A DNA stretch of 64,000 bases from Durusdinium trenchii (taxonomy: Eukaryota; Sar; Dinophyceae; Suessiales; Symbiodiniaceae), in assembly GCA_963970005.1 (NCBI GenBank), contig CAXAMN010018557.1, positions 299,346-363,345 on the forward strand, in the 5' to 3' direction. The translations under genes and the position numbers were made by a program. The notes beneath the pieces were generated by a model. It searched no databases, was not told the DNA's origin, and saw nothing but the letters and a program-made list of their open reading frames with translations. Of the stretch, positions 1-12,728 are shown in pieces (the first letter of the stretch is position 1; the number at the start of each line of letters is the position of its first letter).

Positions 1-2470
1 CCAATCAGTGAACAAATGCCCAAAGCCGACACCCACAACACCGACACCCATCGCACCCTCAGAGTGATCGCCCTCTCGCCTGTGGATGAGGCAGAGGTCT
101 TTCTCAAAAAATGAATATTCCTCGAACCCTGGAACATACATGAACTAAGAACAATAGCGATGGCCTCCAACCTAATAGTGATGGCATCCAACCTTTAATA
201 GCGATAATATGGTCTCAAAACCCTGGAACATACATGAACATGGAGAGACCACCTTTGGTCTAGCCAGTAGCCTAATGACATGTTGCCAAAACATGACTGC
301 CAACATTCGCAGTGCTTCTTGCCCGAGGGCCCTGCTGGTATTCAAGCCAACAATGTGCTCGTTCATGTACAACCTGAGCTCGTTCAGCCGATCAAAATGA
401 TGGGGCCAACGATGTGCTCCTTGGAGACCCTCAAGACGATTGTCAATGAGAAGAGCCAAGTACTAAGGCTGAGGACAAAGATTCGGTTGAAAACCATGGG
501 CAATGGCTTATACAGCAAAGTCGTAAAAACGGTATCTACTGTGGACGGCGACAACTGGCCACATGCCCCAAAACACAGCAAACAACTGCATGCCACAATG
601 AATGGATACCAACTGCCAGAAGAAAGTGTCTTGGACGTGCATGGCGGGCGATTGATTCTTTGAACAACGTGTTCGTGTAGCCCAAGTGCAAACATACTCC
701 TTGGAATTCAGTTGGTGGCCGTTGTGTGACACCTGCTACCGAGCACTGTGAAGTCCAAAAGGTTCAGCCACCGAACTTTCTAGCTGCTCCGGTCTGGGTT
801 CGCGAGCTCTATATCCATGATCTTGTTGAAGCAAAGCCAATCGCGCCAGGTGGTGAAGACCACACGCCTTGAAAAAAGAGAGAGCCATCCCCGGCTTAGC
901 ACCATAGCCACAGAACTGCCAGGTAAAAACTACAATGATATCCAAACGCTCTGAGAAAACCTTCTTGCCAGCTTCACTGGCAGCTTGCAGATCTAGGAGT
1001 TGCACAGTCAGAACCAGAACTCTCTTTTTCACCCAAATACCAAGAGTACCAACAGTTGCCCCGAGGGAAGTTCTTTGTTTGCTGGTGGTGACTGAGTGGT
1101 GAAGGATGACGCCTTGCTGGCCTTGCCTGGCTTCAAGCTATTGCTGTACATTCTTCACAAATTCAGTCATTTGCAGCCGACTCCCGGTCCTGTGAGCTGT
1201 CACTCTGCCCTCAAATCATCTTTGAGCTACCCCGGCAGCAGGGTTGGCGCTACACGGAATTGCACCCCAGCCTGCAATCCAAGCTATCCAAGCAATCCAA
1301 GCTTTCACATCATATGTGTCTGGCACTGCAACAGACTAGCTGCTGTTTGATTTCATTGGACCTTCCGGCCACGCTCAGAACTTTTGACAAACCAACTTCG
1401 GACTCAATCAACCCCCTTCAAATGCGTAGCGAGAAACGACGACATACTCTTGTCTTGTCGCACAAGACTGAGCTCTCGAAATGATGTCCAGAAACTTGCC
1501 AGGCTTTGTGGCAGGATAAAGACATGTCGTGCACTTCTTGCATGGCGACACCGGCCATCGCACGAACTGGGGAGCAGTCGTCCCCAGGTTCAAAACATCA
1601 GGAGCTACAGCTTTAAAAGTGAAAATGACCAAAGAGCAATCACATAAATCATAAATCAGTTAAATATGGTTATATAGATCTTTTCAGATGGAAGGAGGTT
1701 CCATATCCCTCTCTCTCTCTCTCTGCCTTCGCTAACAGCGAGTTCACGGATGATCAAACCAACTGATGCTGGTTTTTGTACATGCTGCAATTGCTCCTTG
1801 CCAACAAACCACCACTGCCCAACAGCAAGTCTATGGAGGAGACTCGAAGATCTTCAGCGAAATCTCAGCACCTGTTGAGGACAGCCCAAGACGCGCTCTT
1901 GGTGATCTGCCCTTGCTCCAAATGAATCAATCGACCTTGGTTTTCAAAGGCTGGCATACCAAAAGATTGACACCTGTCAAGCACCCTTAGATGTCCAAGC
2001 ACGGACCCAGTCTGGCTTGAACTGGGGTATGACATGCATATTAATACATATTATATGATCCCCTGCAGAATTACCGGTGTACCTTGGGACTTGGGACGTG
2101 AATTTATACTTATAAAACGAAAAACTAGGTTCCGAATCACATATCAACTTCCTGCAGTGCTGGAAATATGTTCTATATAGAATGAGGTGCCTCAGGGTAT
2201 GGGTGTTCATCATCATGAACAGTTGATAGCAAAAAACTGGAAAATCAATGATGCATAGCCAAGGTTGGTATTGATTCTACAAAAAGTGTGGGGAAATATG
2301 GGGAAATATGAAAGCTGAAAACTTCATTTTAGAAAAACACTGGACAAAAGTTGCCCAAGAAGTTGGTTTTGATTTTATAGAGACATGTTTGGACAATGCA
2401 ATGTTGAAATTGAGTTTAGAAAATGTTTGACAAAAGTGGCCCAACAGGTTGGTTTTAACATGTTTTAACA
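1..2470. other. No recognisable gene
   Basis: I see no convincing coding region here. The stretch holds two partial copies of the TTGGAGGCCATCGC minisatellite family in reverse orientation (about 165-195) and a short CT run near 1702. Open frames are short, overlap on both strands and match no family I know. A minus-strand frame at 736-1032 (98 codons) is the most protein-like, but it has no motif and I do not call it a gene. Confidence 0.5.
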
Positions 2471-2518
<48 letters not shown>

Positions 2519-2528
2519 NNNNNNNNNN

Positions 2529-2576
<48 letters not shown>

Positions 2577-2663
2577 CTACTCCTACTCCTACTCCTACTG
2601 CTACTCCTACTCCTACTGCTACTGCTACTGCTACTGCTACTGCTACTACTACTACTACTACTC

Positions 2664-2705
<42 letters not shown>

Positions 2706-2707
2706 AG

Positions 2708-2754
<47 letters not shown>

Positions 2755-2755
2755 T
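2471..2755. repeat. (CTA)n microsatellite with assembly gap
   Basis: About 285 bp of CTA/ACT trinucleotides with a central block of CTC and CTG variants (about 2575-2645). A run of ten N at 2519-2528 shows the assembler could not close the array, so its true length is unknown. The tyrosine-, leucine- or serine-only frames through it are artefacts of the repeat. Confidence 0.95.
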
Positions 2756-3360
2756 TAGTTCGTTCTATACAAACAAAAGTTAGGACCTCAAAAAAGATCT
2801 GGTGACATGTCGTGCCCTCTCTATAGAATGAAATGTCGCCACCCACTTTGCGAGAACAAACTGACTTTTTTGGAGCCCATGTTTAAAATGTTGTCTTTTT
2901 CAGGTAGGTTGATATTTCATTCTTTAAGAAAAGTGTCTACAAAATCTGAGGGTCATTTTGAGGTCGAGATCTCAGATTTTACAAAGTTTTTTCGGTAGGG
3001 GATATCGTATGACTATGAGTGGCCTTGTTGGGGCAGTCCTCTGTCATCCTTTAGAACGCGCTTGCTGGAGACTCCAACACACAAGTGCCATGTAGGTCCA
3101 AAGAAAACCCTTGTGATCCAAAGGGCCTTGCGGCTCTCGGCGCTCGCAGCTGCCCAAGCCAGAAGCTTCCAGGTAATCATCCAGGTAGTGTAGCCACTCA
3201 GAAGCCTTTTGATCGCGTTCGGCACTGGAGGGAAATCAGGAAGCTGGTCAGCACATGTCAGCGCCTTCTGGTCATTCTACACTATCTACTACACTCCCGC
3301 AACCATGAGGTGATTGATCCATAGACTGAGACTAGTCAGTTCAAAGTCCGATTGAGTGCA

Positions 3361-3467
3361 CTGGATCGAGAAGTGTACCAAGTTTGTTTGTCGCGACCCG
3401 TTTTTTCAATCATTAACTAATCATCAGAGATCGAGAAAAGGCTTTTGCTGGCTGCCCACACTGTGGG
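3361..3467 (+). repeat. Dispersed direct repeat, copy A
   Basis: A segment of roughly 105 bp beginning CTGGATCGAGAAGTGTACCA recurs at about 4840-4945 in the same orientation. It shares AGAAGTGTACCAAGTTTGTT and then diverges by substitutions and small indels. It has no coding content and its family is unknown. Confidence 0.8.
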
Positions 3468-3529
3468 TTATGAGCCCAATGCCATAAAGTCCACCACCTT
3501 TTGGTGTGCTGGTCCCCATGTCATCCGCT

Positions 3530-4700
3530 ACGCCAAAAGAAGGCTCGAAAGGAGAGCGCCAAGATCGCCAAGGAAGAGGAACAGCTACCCATCACGGACA
3601 AGGATGAGCTTGGAGGTGATGGCCGCAACCGGTGAGCTATGGGCATCAAAGACGGGAAGATGCTCGAAGAAAGACGGAAAAGGTCAAGAACCGGGGATTC
3701 CACTGTGGCGAAGGATGAAGCTATGCTATGCTGAGAGCTCTGAGGTTGTCTATCTTGTCAATGACATCGGCACCTTTTGAAGTGGAACTCTGGAGAGTGA
3801 GGAGGTCGCTGTCAAAATCAGGGACGTGATGAGGGCGGTGATGAGTCCGAATTCAATGCTCAATTAAAGGTGCTGGCGGAACTCTGGAAGCGCCTTGAGG
3901 ACACCGAGCAGGTGCAGGGCTGCTGGGGATTTCAAGGAGAGTTGTTGGCCAGTCTATGAACGGGGACTCCTCTACAAGTCTATCCACTCGGCCTAAGATG
4001 GCCTAAGGGACCACCTCCGAAGACTCCGGAGCAGTTGGGACAGGACTTTGAGTTCCCTGAGTGGGTGAAGGTTGGGGCCATGGGACTTCGACTTGAGCTG
4101 GAGCAGTCACCAAGGTGAAGGCGATGACCCACATGAAGAGAAAGTGGAAGGGTGCGGGAAGGGAGGTGAGTGTGGATTCAACCATGAGTTGGGGTCCATG
4201 GAGAAGAAGAGCTGATGCTTAGAGTGCTGATCAACCAAACACTCAAAGAAGGACTGTCCTGCGGGTGAAGGATGGAAGTGAGAAGCAAGTGAAGAGCTTC
4301 AAGAAGGAGACTGGTGCAGCCCCTGTGAAACATATTGAAAAATGTTGAGAAACAGGACGCGCTGGACAACGGGACAACCTTGCTGAAGAGTTTGCGGGGA
4401 CTTTACCCCACGCTCTTGCCCAACCGTGGACGAGGAGTTGGCACGGGACTTGATTGTCTGTGGAGATTGAGCGGCACGCCATCCACCCCAGACTTGCTTT
4501 CCTTATGCAAGAAATCGGAAGGCCAAAGGGGTGGGTGACTCAGTGGGGACTCTGCGAACTCGGTCATCTGTCAGGCCATGCTCAGGGGACGTTCAAGACT
4601 CCGGGGCCGCCTCCACTTCGCACCAGGGAGGGACCAGGCCGGACGATGGATGGGCATAGGTGACCAAAAGATGCTGGTGCTGGATCCGAGGGAAGGAAGG
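3530..4700 (+). pseudogene. Degenerate coding-like tract, unknown protein
   Basis: Parts of this stretch read in shifting plus-strand frames as protein rich in Glu, Lys and Asp. One run near 3560-3605 includes KIAKEEEQLPITDKDELGG, and one near 3870-3955 includes LWKRLEDTEQVQGCWGFQGE. Frames are broken every 30-60 codons by stops or shifts. The composition and the flanking direct repeats suggest the remains of a retroelement or gene fragment. No motif identifies it and no frame is intact, so this is a weak call. Confidence 0.25.
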
Positions 4701-4837
4701 AGATCCACCCGTTGGCCTTTCACCTGGACAGTTCGCAACACTGTAAAGGTGTAGAAATGGCCTTGAGCGGGTGAAACACCCAGTTAAATTCACGGTAAGG
4801 ACATTGTGAGCGAGAGTGTGAGTGGATGGATACACTA

Positions 4838-4943
4838 GATCGAGAAGTGTACCAAGTTTGTTTGTCGCAGGCCCTTTTTCAATCGTCAACTGACACCAAA
4901 GGTCGAGCAAAGGTTTTGGGGGGGCGTGCCCGCACTGCGCAAA
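4838..4943 (+). repeat. Dispersed direct repeat, copy B
   Basis: Second copy of the repeat at 3361-3467, same orientation. The first 32 bases are almost identical and the rest is about 70-80% alike by eye. Both copies flank the degenerate coding-like tract at 3530-4700, so they may be the ends or long repeats of a decayed element. That is inference. Confidence 0.8.
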
Positions 4944-4949
4944 CATTCC

Positions 4950-7900
4950 CTGAGCATCTAGCTTCAACACCTCTTGCACTCCAGAATCTTTTGGTCCGCG
5001 ATGGGTCAGTCAATGAGCGTGGATCATGTGATATCGTTTTTTAAACGACATCTACTGCAACACAGTGATATTTACTTGCGGCTTATCCTTGGAAAATCTC
5101 CGAGACTTTTTCTTGGTCTTCATGCTCTAACATCTTCTCTCAAGCTTCAGTATGTGACCATGCGTCAAGCATTGGGACAAAAATCCAAACTTCTGAGTGA
5201 GTCCAAGAACGTCAGAGTTTTGATTTGTTCAATTTTCACTTTCCCTTCCAATGTTGAACAAGTGAGTAAATATATAATCCCAAAACCTTGTGCTCGTACT
5301 TGGCGCAGATCTGGACACATGAGACAAAGTGTCCAGACGTGTTATCATGTCCACCCCATCTGCCAAGGCACATACCAAGCACTCCCCAAGCTCGCCTTGC
5401 GGCCAAGGCCATGGCCACGGCGAAGGCCAAGGTGCCTCAGCTGGTGAACCAAAATTACCAAGGTCTGTGCTGCATAGTGGAAGCCCAAAATCTAAAGATC
5501 GGAACCTCCAAACCATCCAAAACCTACCTAGTCAAATCGAGTCGCGAGTCAGAACCCATCAAAATAGTCTTTCTTCGGTTAAGAACTTCTTCTTTTTCGT
5601 CCAAAGCCCAAAAAGGCCACCCTCCCAGCAAGTCAACAAACAAACAAAAAAAAGTAGTGTATGATGAAATTGGTGTCCTGGTCATCCCTCCAACAGGTGG
5701 TTGCAGGTGGTTCACGTGCTCGTCGCACAAACTCCTCCTGGAGCCTTGGACTTTCGCCACGTGCAGCCAGGACTGCTCGCTGTTCCGCGAAGCACCGCAT
5801 CACTGAACTCCACCAACTCCTCCCAAACATCCACTCCCGTTCAAGTCCTTTTTAAGAATTGACAACCCGTCCATGTCGGACAATATTACTTATCACCTGC
5901 CAGGATGTCCATAATTTGGGTGGGCCCCTATGCGTCTCAGGTTTTCTTATGCATCTACAACTCTTTGGGGTATCAGCTTTGGGTGGAGCATCACCCATGT
6001 TAGAGGGTATTGATTTTGGGTGGGCCCCTATCGGTTTTGCAGTCAACTCACTTTTTCAAAAAAACAATGTCCAGCCGAAGGCTAGTGCTGACTTACAGTA
6101 ATTCTGTCGGATACTCATGTGTGCCCTTCACAATGTTCTTGCTACCAGTGCAAAAAAACATTACCCAAAATGTCATGTCTGCCGCTAGGCTTTTTACATG
6201 GGTAGGCTGCGCTGGAGGCAGGCGTTCTTGTAAGTGGCTTGGTCAAACGCAGCAAAACTGCGCTCATGTCTCCTTCGAGGTGAGGCAGAGAAAGCAAGCT
6301 ACTAGCGCTGGCCTCCAACCTAATAGCAATGGCCTCCAAACAAGAAGCGATGGCCTCCAACCTATATATTAGCAGCTAGCAACATTCAAGTCAATTGAAC
6401 GATGCATTCCTAGTTGCACTGTGTGCACCTCAACAATTTCCCCAGCCTCTTGGCGTGGGGATTTTGAAACCACAATGCAAAGAGCCTGCACAGCAAACCG
6501 ACTTCGGGGCGACCGAGCCTAACCCCTTCTGTGGTAGATCTTCAAACAGGACTTGACACAGCAACAATGGCATCTGAGTTCAGAAGCACATTGAAATCTT
6601 GTAAGCACCATGAGGACTTGGGCCTTTTCTGAGGATCCCGACCAGTGGCAGTCCAGTGGGAATAGCTGCTGCCACAGCAGCGAGTTGCACCTTGGATCAT
6701 TTATGGGAACCAAGGTGCTGCAAAGGGTTGAATGTAGTGGGCTCATCCACTGTTTTGAACACATGCAATCCCAGACCCATTTTCTACGCATTGGATGAAA
6801 GTGAGAATGCTCTTGGCAACAAGCGAGCGAGTCTTCCGTGACCCTGCAACAGTACTCTTCAAGTTCAAAAGAACTTATATACAGTACCATATGGAGCAAC
6901 ATCGAAAGAGTGTGACAATATGGTTCCAGATAATTCCACTCGGTCCCCGAATCAATTTGAAGAAGAAAACACCCAGCCCGGAACATGAATCCGTTTGGAT
7001 GGGCGCAAATCGCGCACCGCCTCCTGCCTGGCCAGAACGGCTGGCCACTTCGACAGTCAGCAGAACCAGCAAGGACACCACCAACCCTCCATAGGACTCC
7101 AGGAACAGCATAGACAAGACAAGCTACAATGCAATGCCGTGGTTTACTGAAACGCAGGTGTTTTTGCCCGCTTCAAATAAAATATACAGTATATATATAT
7201 ATATCAGTTACTAGTTTCTGTCTGCAAGGTACTCTGCAAGGGAATGACATGTGTTCATATGTGTTCCTTGCCGCTCATTCCATTTGCTGGCATGCTGTCC
7301 CACCCTGGACCTGCCAAAAACATTACAATTAATTATTGTATTCTGCATGTTCCTCAGCAAGTGCTGTCATCAACAAATCAGTTGCCACATCAAGCCAAAA
7401 CTACATGCCATACAAACAATAACACCATCCAGCGAACACGGTGAATAACTTAATAACCCGGTCCTCATCGTGTGAAGAAAGCTGTCCTCCAACCAACTTA
7501 CGCGTGATTCTTCCATTGCACACATTTTGCTCTCAGGGCTGGCAGGGACTTGTCAAGCTGGGCCTGGGAACTCCAGGTTAAAGCCACCGCGCTTCTCTCC
7601 CATCCGCAGAAGGAGAACCTGAAGTTTGGAACCTGACGCATCTGGTCAGGCCCCTCGGATCACTCCAAACCGCATCAGGCCACATTGGGAACCGGCTGAA
7701 ACGTGTACAGTTTTGTACACGCTCCGGCTGAGGCGCAGCTGGTGAAGAGGAACCATGGGCGCTGACGCATCGGGTCACTCTTACCCCAGTTCCAAACAGT
7801 TCCAGACCTTGCAGCTCTTGCAAGGTAACTGGCTGCACATGTGTAAACACTCCGGCTGAGACGGAGACGCAAAGAGCTGGTCAAAGGTCCGAGGATGGGG

Positions 7901-10750
7901 TTTGCAACATTTGCCGACTCTTGACTCTAGACTCTAGCCCTGACAATCGGACCAAAGGAAAGGCATGCTTCTAAGTTGCCGAAAGCAATCAAAAGTGTTC
8001 TCTTCAGGGTTCCACTTCCTGTGGCGGCCATGTCCTGAACCTTCTCAAGCTCACAAGCAACCAATCGGCCCGAAAACCGAAATAGTGTTGGCGATCTGTT
8101 TTGACGAATGAGGTCAAGGTACGCTCTGCAATACTGTGGAAGCTAACATGCATAAAGGCGATAGGTCGTGCGGGTCAAATCTGTTGCCTGGAACATGTGA
8201 TTTCATGGAATTCTCTTCGGGTCCGTGCGTGCAAGAACAAAAAGGTTTAATGTGTTAAATTTCTTGATATGATTTATATTAGAAACATACTCGTAGCAAG
8301 GACGCTATTAGGTGGAGGCCATCGCAAGTAGGTTGGAGGCCATCGCTACTAGGAGCAAGAAGCTACTAGTGTTTGCTGAATCATCTTCTCACGCCCATGG
8401 CCTGCTCCCCGTCAACGAATCCAGAACGTCATCTTTGTAGCTATGGTGGCCAAACTCATGGTCTACTGAATCCATCATAATCCATCATCTTCCAAAGCTT
8501 TGTAGCCATCAAAATGACAACCAACTATATAACCAACATTACAAAGAACAATCAGGCAAAAAAGATCGTTCGAATGCGACAGTACTGCGGTTCTCAGGCC
8601 GTGGGCATGGCCTCATGGCCTACAAATCTTCGTTCACAGGCTTACCACAACGGCATAACAAGTCCGGATGCTGCAAGCTGCGCGACATGCCATCTCCTCC
8701 TGGCATGCGGGCAGCATCTCTAGTGGGATGTGAGTTCGGCTACAAGACTGTGTATAAACCATAAACTATATTCATGGCTCATGGCACATCATGGCACCAC
8801 AAAAATCCGGAAGTGTGAGTTTCAATTTGGGCAACTGCAGCAAACAACACTTGGCAGGCTACACTCAATGTTTCTTCAGACTGCTCTGTGGGCAGCTTGC
8901 TTGCAACCAAACACTCTTTCCAGAACACTGGTCCATCCAATAGCGTGAACACTTAATATAAACAACACAAGACACATCAGGACACGCAATTGCTACTCTT
9001 TGTTCGGACGAGTACGTATTGCTGAGCAGCGCTGTATCGGGGATGTTTCTGATGCAGGAAGTCGCACGATTCTTGTTGTCCTAAATTTCAAGCTTGGCTG
9101 TCAATAAATCCTTCAAGCGAACGTTTGACTTGACATATCCGTACGATAAACCAAAAATCTACCAGGTGATTTGCACTTGTCATCGAGTTTGGCGCCCCAA
9201 AAGAATTGCAGAGTGTGGATTAGTCCAACCAAGCTGCCCCGATCGTTGCCAAAGGGCTGTTGCAGTCGACCTCTGGCTCTCGCGGGCTTCCGGATGGCCA
9301 GCTAAAAAAAATGCAATCCTGTTACCTGATGTTACAAGTAGCTGGCTAGGTGTACTTAGGAGTAGTTGCCACAGACACTAGGTACCAGTAGTCACTCCAA
9401 TTGTAGGACTGTACATGTTGTACCTACCCTTCAATAGCATTGGCATTCATCTTGCAAAGGAAGCTAATCTTTGAAGCTTCTTGCCATGCCTCCCTTCAAC
9501 AAGAGAAAGTGTCGCCCAAGCCTCTTGAGACATCACCATCACTGTAGTGAATATCCTTGGAGTCTCGTATAAAGTAAATTATATATATATATACATTTCT
9601 TCTAAGTGTTCATAAGGCGTCGTTGTAAGACCCAAGTACAGTACCCGGGAGCGCGTATGGAAGCCTACGCTCGGATTCTGGTAAACGGAATTGTCTCCTC
9701 CTGTGTTTACACAAAATCTCCCAGACCTTATTGAGTCCTTTGACTTGCCCATCCAACACCAAGCACATCTTCGCATTTTCGCATAAACAGGATGATCCAC
9801 TCGTCGTGACAATATCCATTCTTGGAACGTGTGCACCGTGTTTTCGCCTCTTCATGACGTCTTAAACTCCCATTAGGTTCTCAATTTGTGTACATGTTGT
9901 CTTTGGTTTCTTTCTCATGACTTTTGTCCACCAGTCAAGGGGGCAAGGGGGATGTCTGTCTCCTGCTAGTACCAGTATCTCATTTTTTGCTCTCCAGTGC
10001 ATCCTTTCGGAATCATTCTTGCTCGCCTGGTTCTCAAGCTGGGATGCGAAGTCGGTGCGAAAGGCAGCTGCATCAAATCCGTGAGACTTCTTGCTGGTAT
10101 TTTCTCGAAGGAAGCTGTTGCTACCTGAAAGAGTCCAAGAAGGGAGAGATCAACCATGTACACGAGATTGGTTCTTTCTGAAAACCCTCACACCCCTCTG
10201 AACTTTGCAAGGGCATTGCAAGGGGGAGAAAAGGGATTTTTGATGACTAGGGAGTCAACATGGACATTTGATAGAGGTGTTTCAGTCATAGCCATGTTGC
10301 ACCAGGCTTGTCAACGACGACAGCATACAACACCTCGCAATACTCAGACACAAAGAACTTTGACCATGTGGCACACGGGGGGTCTGAAGAGCTCAAAGAA
10401 CTCAACAACTGCACTGAACTACCGCCAGCGTTAGGTCTACATTCATCTCCCATGACTCACCATGATGTTATTGCGGGGCATTTATATATGCTGTCACTGC
10501 TGTCACACATCTCCCATCCATCTCGTGCTGTCAAAGACCATTCAGGGTTAAACCCATGGGACCCACTTCTCTCAAGGACCTGCAAGCCGCTGGAGATGCT
10601 GCTCTTTTTGTCACACTTGCTGTTGCCAGATGTCATGATATGTACGGGCGGCGCATGCTGGCCTCCTGGACCGTTCGTTGTGCCAAATCCACATGCAGCA
10701 GTCCAAGATCTTTTCGTTGGACCGTTCGTGCCACATTTCGGCCACTCGTT
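4950..10750. other. Gene-free stretch with scattered repeats
   Basis: No gene is supported. Visible items are a repeated phrase TTGGGTGGGCCCCTATNNG at about 5918 and 6018; reverse-orientation minisatellite units around 6307-6360; forward units near 8310-8350 next to a CTACTAGGAGCAAGAAGC unit; and short AT runs at 7185-7203 and 9581-9592. Open frames are at chance length, usually with equal-sized shadows on the other strand. Confidence 0.5.
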
Positions 10751-10753
10751 TGC

Positions 10754-10924
10754 TCAAGCCATGGTGGTTGAGGTCACCATCGTAGTTGTGTTGCCCTCCA
10801 TCTCCATGGTGGTAGTGCTGCCCATTCCGGTTGGTCCATCATCCTCAGAGTCTCCACATCCCTGCAAGGATATGGATGCAATGAGTCCCAAGGCGATGGC
10901 CATGACAGCACGAAAGAACTTCAT
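10754..10924 (-). CDS. Small secreted-type protein, 56 residues
   Basis: Starts with ATG at 10924 and stops with TGA at 10754. The N-terminus MKFFRAVMAIALGLIAS is a textbook signal peptide: short basic start, hydrophobic core, then SLQGCGDSE, which could be a cleavage site. The remainder is acidic and then rich in Thr and Met (three TTT-M-like runs), with no known domain. Length and make-up suit a small secreted or luminal protein; the function is unknown. The 5' flank holds a near match to the dinoflagellate spliced leader (11015-11035), leaving a leader of about 90 nt before the ATG. That would fit a gene arising from a reverse-transcribed mature mRNA, and so without introns. The overlapping 269-codon plus-strand frame is its shadow. 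It could instead be the first exon of a longer gene, or a recent pseudogene. Confidence 0.6.
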   Translation of the reverse strand: MKFFRAVMAIALGLIASISLQGCGDSEDDGPTGMGSTTTMEMEGNTTTMVTSTTMA

Positions 10925-11014
10925 GGCTACTCAGAGCACAAAGAACTGCTTCGAGTCCTTCTTGTCCTGGCTGGTCCTACCTTTGTCCTATCTTTTCCTT
11001 TCAACGATGGCAAC

Positions 11015-11035
11015 CTTGAGCCAAATGACAACGGT
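11015..11035 (-). other. Relict dinoflagellate spliced leader
   Basis: Read on the minus strand, this 21-nt site ends CATTTGGCTCAAG. It matches the 22-nt dinoflagellate spliced leader (as I remember it, ending CCATTTTGGCTCAAG) at 19 positions, with two substitutions and one missing T. It lies 90 nt upstream of the ATG of the small secreted-type gene, on the same strand. Genomic leader relics mark genes made by re-integration of trans-spliced mRNA. No second tandem relic is visible upstream. Confidence 0.6.
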
Positions 11036-11139
11036 CAAGAAGAGACCTTTGACATTGCCGGGCCAAGCGGTCGCGTTGACAGCAGACCACTTGTTGTTGG
11101 TGATTGCGGATATGTGACATGAACCGGTTTATTAAACGT

Positions 11140-12720
11140 GTTGCATCAACCGTGAAAAATATTGATTTAAAAGAACAAGCAATGGTGCACTTAGACAACA
11201 TGGATGTCCTAGACAACATGGATGTTTCGAGGTTAGGATAAATCACCAAAAACATGTGCAAAGAAGCCTGTTCTGGAGTGCATCATGTGTCCTTTTTATA
11301 GCCTGACAAACTACAATGGCTGAATAGACTGATGACTCGACAGTGATGCACCCGACGACGGAAAGCTTCCATTCGCAGCCGAGACGCGACGGAAATCAAT
11401 AAAATCTTCGAAGCTCAGTGGATGTCGGAGCACCTCCTTGAGGAAGAAGGAAAAGCGCAACTCACTCCCTGACGGTGTGCAGTCCTTGGATGTGTCATTT
11501 CGAGAAGAATGGGTTTGTAGTCTCAGCAACGTCCAAAGAATCAATATCAAGCACCTCAAGCCGAGTGTGTAGAATAGTAATGAATAGTATATGTATGTCA
11601 GTACTCCATTCATCTCTAGACTCTAGTCGATGCTGAATCTACTGTAACCCCGATAATTACATAATCGATGCCATCAGCTAGTTGCAGTAGCTGCTTTCCA
11701 ATGGTTCATTTTGTTATATCTCGTTTCTGTTGAACCCCTCTGGTCAAGTCCCACACCCAGGCATGGATGAATCCATTATCACTTGAGCAAGTACATGTTT
11801 GCAAGGCGTAACAACACGATGTCCAAACTTGGAAGGATTCATCCTGCCAAGTCTCTTTGAACTGCTCTGAAGGTGTTGTCAGCAAGCGCCACTTTGCAAA
11901 TGGATCGACAGGCTGAGCCATTGAGGGACTTTCTCCCACCCGCGCCCTATCCGGTGACTGCAAACCTGCAATGAAAGCTAGATTCTGCTGCATGAACATG
12001 TTGAGTCATATATGATGGTCGGTGACTGTGGCTAGTGGCCTAATCAAAAATGCCTATCTATGCAAGCAATTCCAAGAGCTGCGCTGACTCGAACCTAAAT
12101 CTTCCAGAACTTTATTGCTGGAACTCGTTTCGAAGTCAGGTCTTAACCTGGCTATGGCCTAGGGCCGAGGAAATCAAGAACCAACCGACTTGCTTTCCAA
12201 CCATAAGGCGTTCCTCGCAATGCTGGGGAAAGATTGCTACATGCAACAGCGACAATACCTGGAAGGTTCGAACTGGCCATGGTTGCTTTCCGCGTATGGC
12301 CCCCAACCAACTGTCGTGCTGAAAGATTTATTGACTCATATGTTTCTCCATCGAATACACCTACTGGACATAGCCCCTATATATGCACTACCATCAACAT
12401 CATGACAAATGATGACAAGAATGACCCATGCCATGTTCAGCGAATTTGCAGCGAACCAAGCCTGTTCCAGCGTGTCCAACTCTGAGGCCTAGGTTGGTGC
12501 GAGAAAATAATCACGCAATCGTGGCCGTTCCGACGATCACCTTCTTGATCCGAGGTCCTTTCCCCGAATTTGGGTGGTAGGCTTAGCCGGGGCCACAAGG
12601 CAAGTTCCCCAAGAGCACTCTTTCAAGCAGTGTGACAGTGTGACTTTGATGCGTTCTTTCCTTGTTTTCAGGATCAATCTCATTAGGGGATGCGACATGT
12701 TCCACAACTCCGGTTTGCTG
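11140..12720. other. No recognisable gene
   Basis: About 1.6 kb with only short open frames on both strands (up to 100 codons), none with a recognisable motif. No repeat array is visible. Nothing here supports a gene call. Confidence 0.4.
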
Positions 12721-12728
12721 TGCTTCTG

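Noticed and set aside
2449..2805. Poly-Leu/poly-Tyr frame
   Set aside because: Product of the CTA microsatellite across an assembly gap.
10308..11117. 269-codon plus-strand open frame
   Set aside because: Covers the minus-strand small gene with a signal peptide. Its own sequence has no domain and looks like antisense translation of Thr/Met-rich coding DNA.
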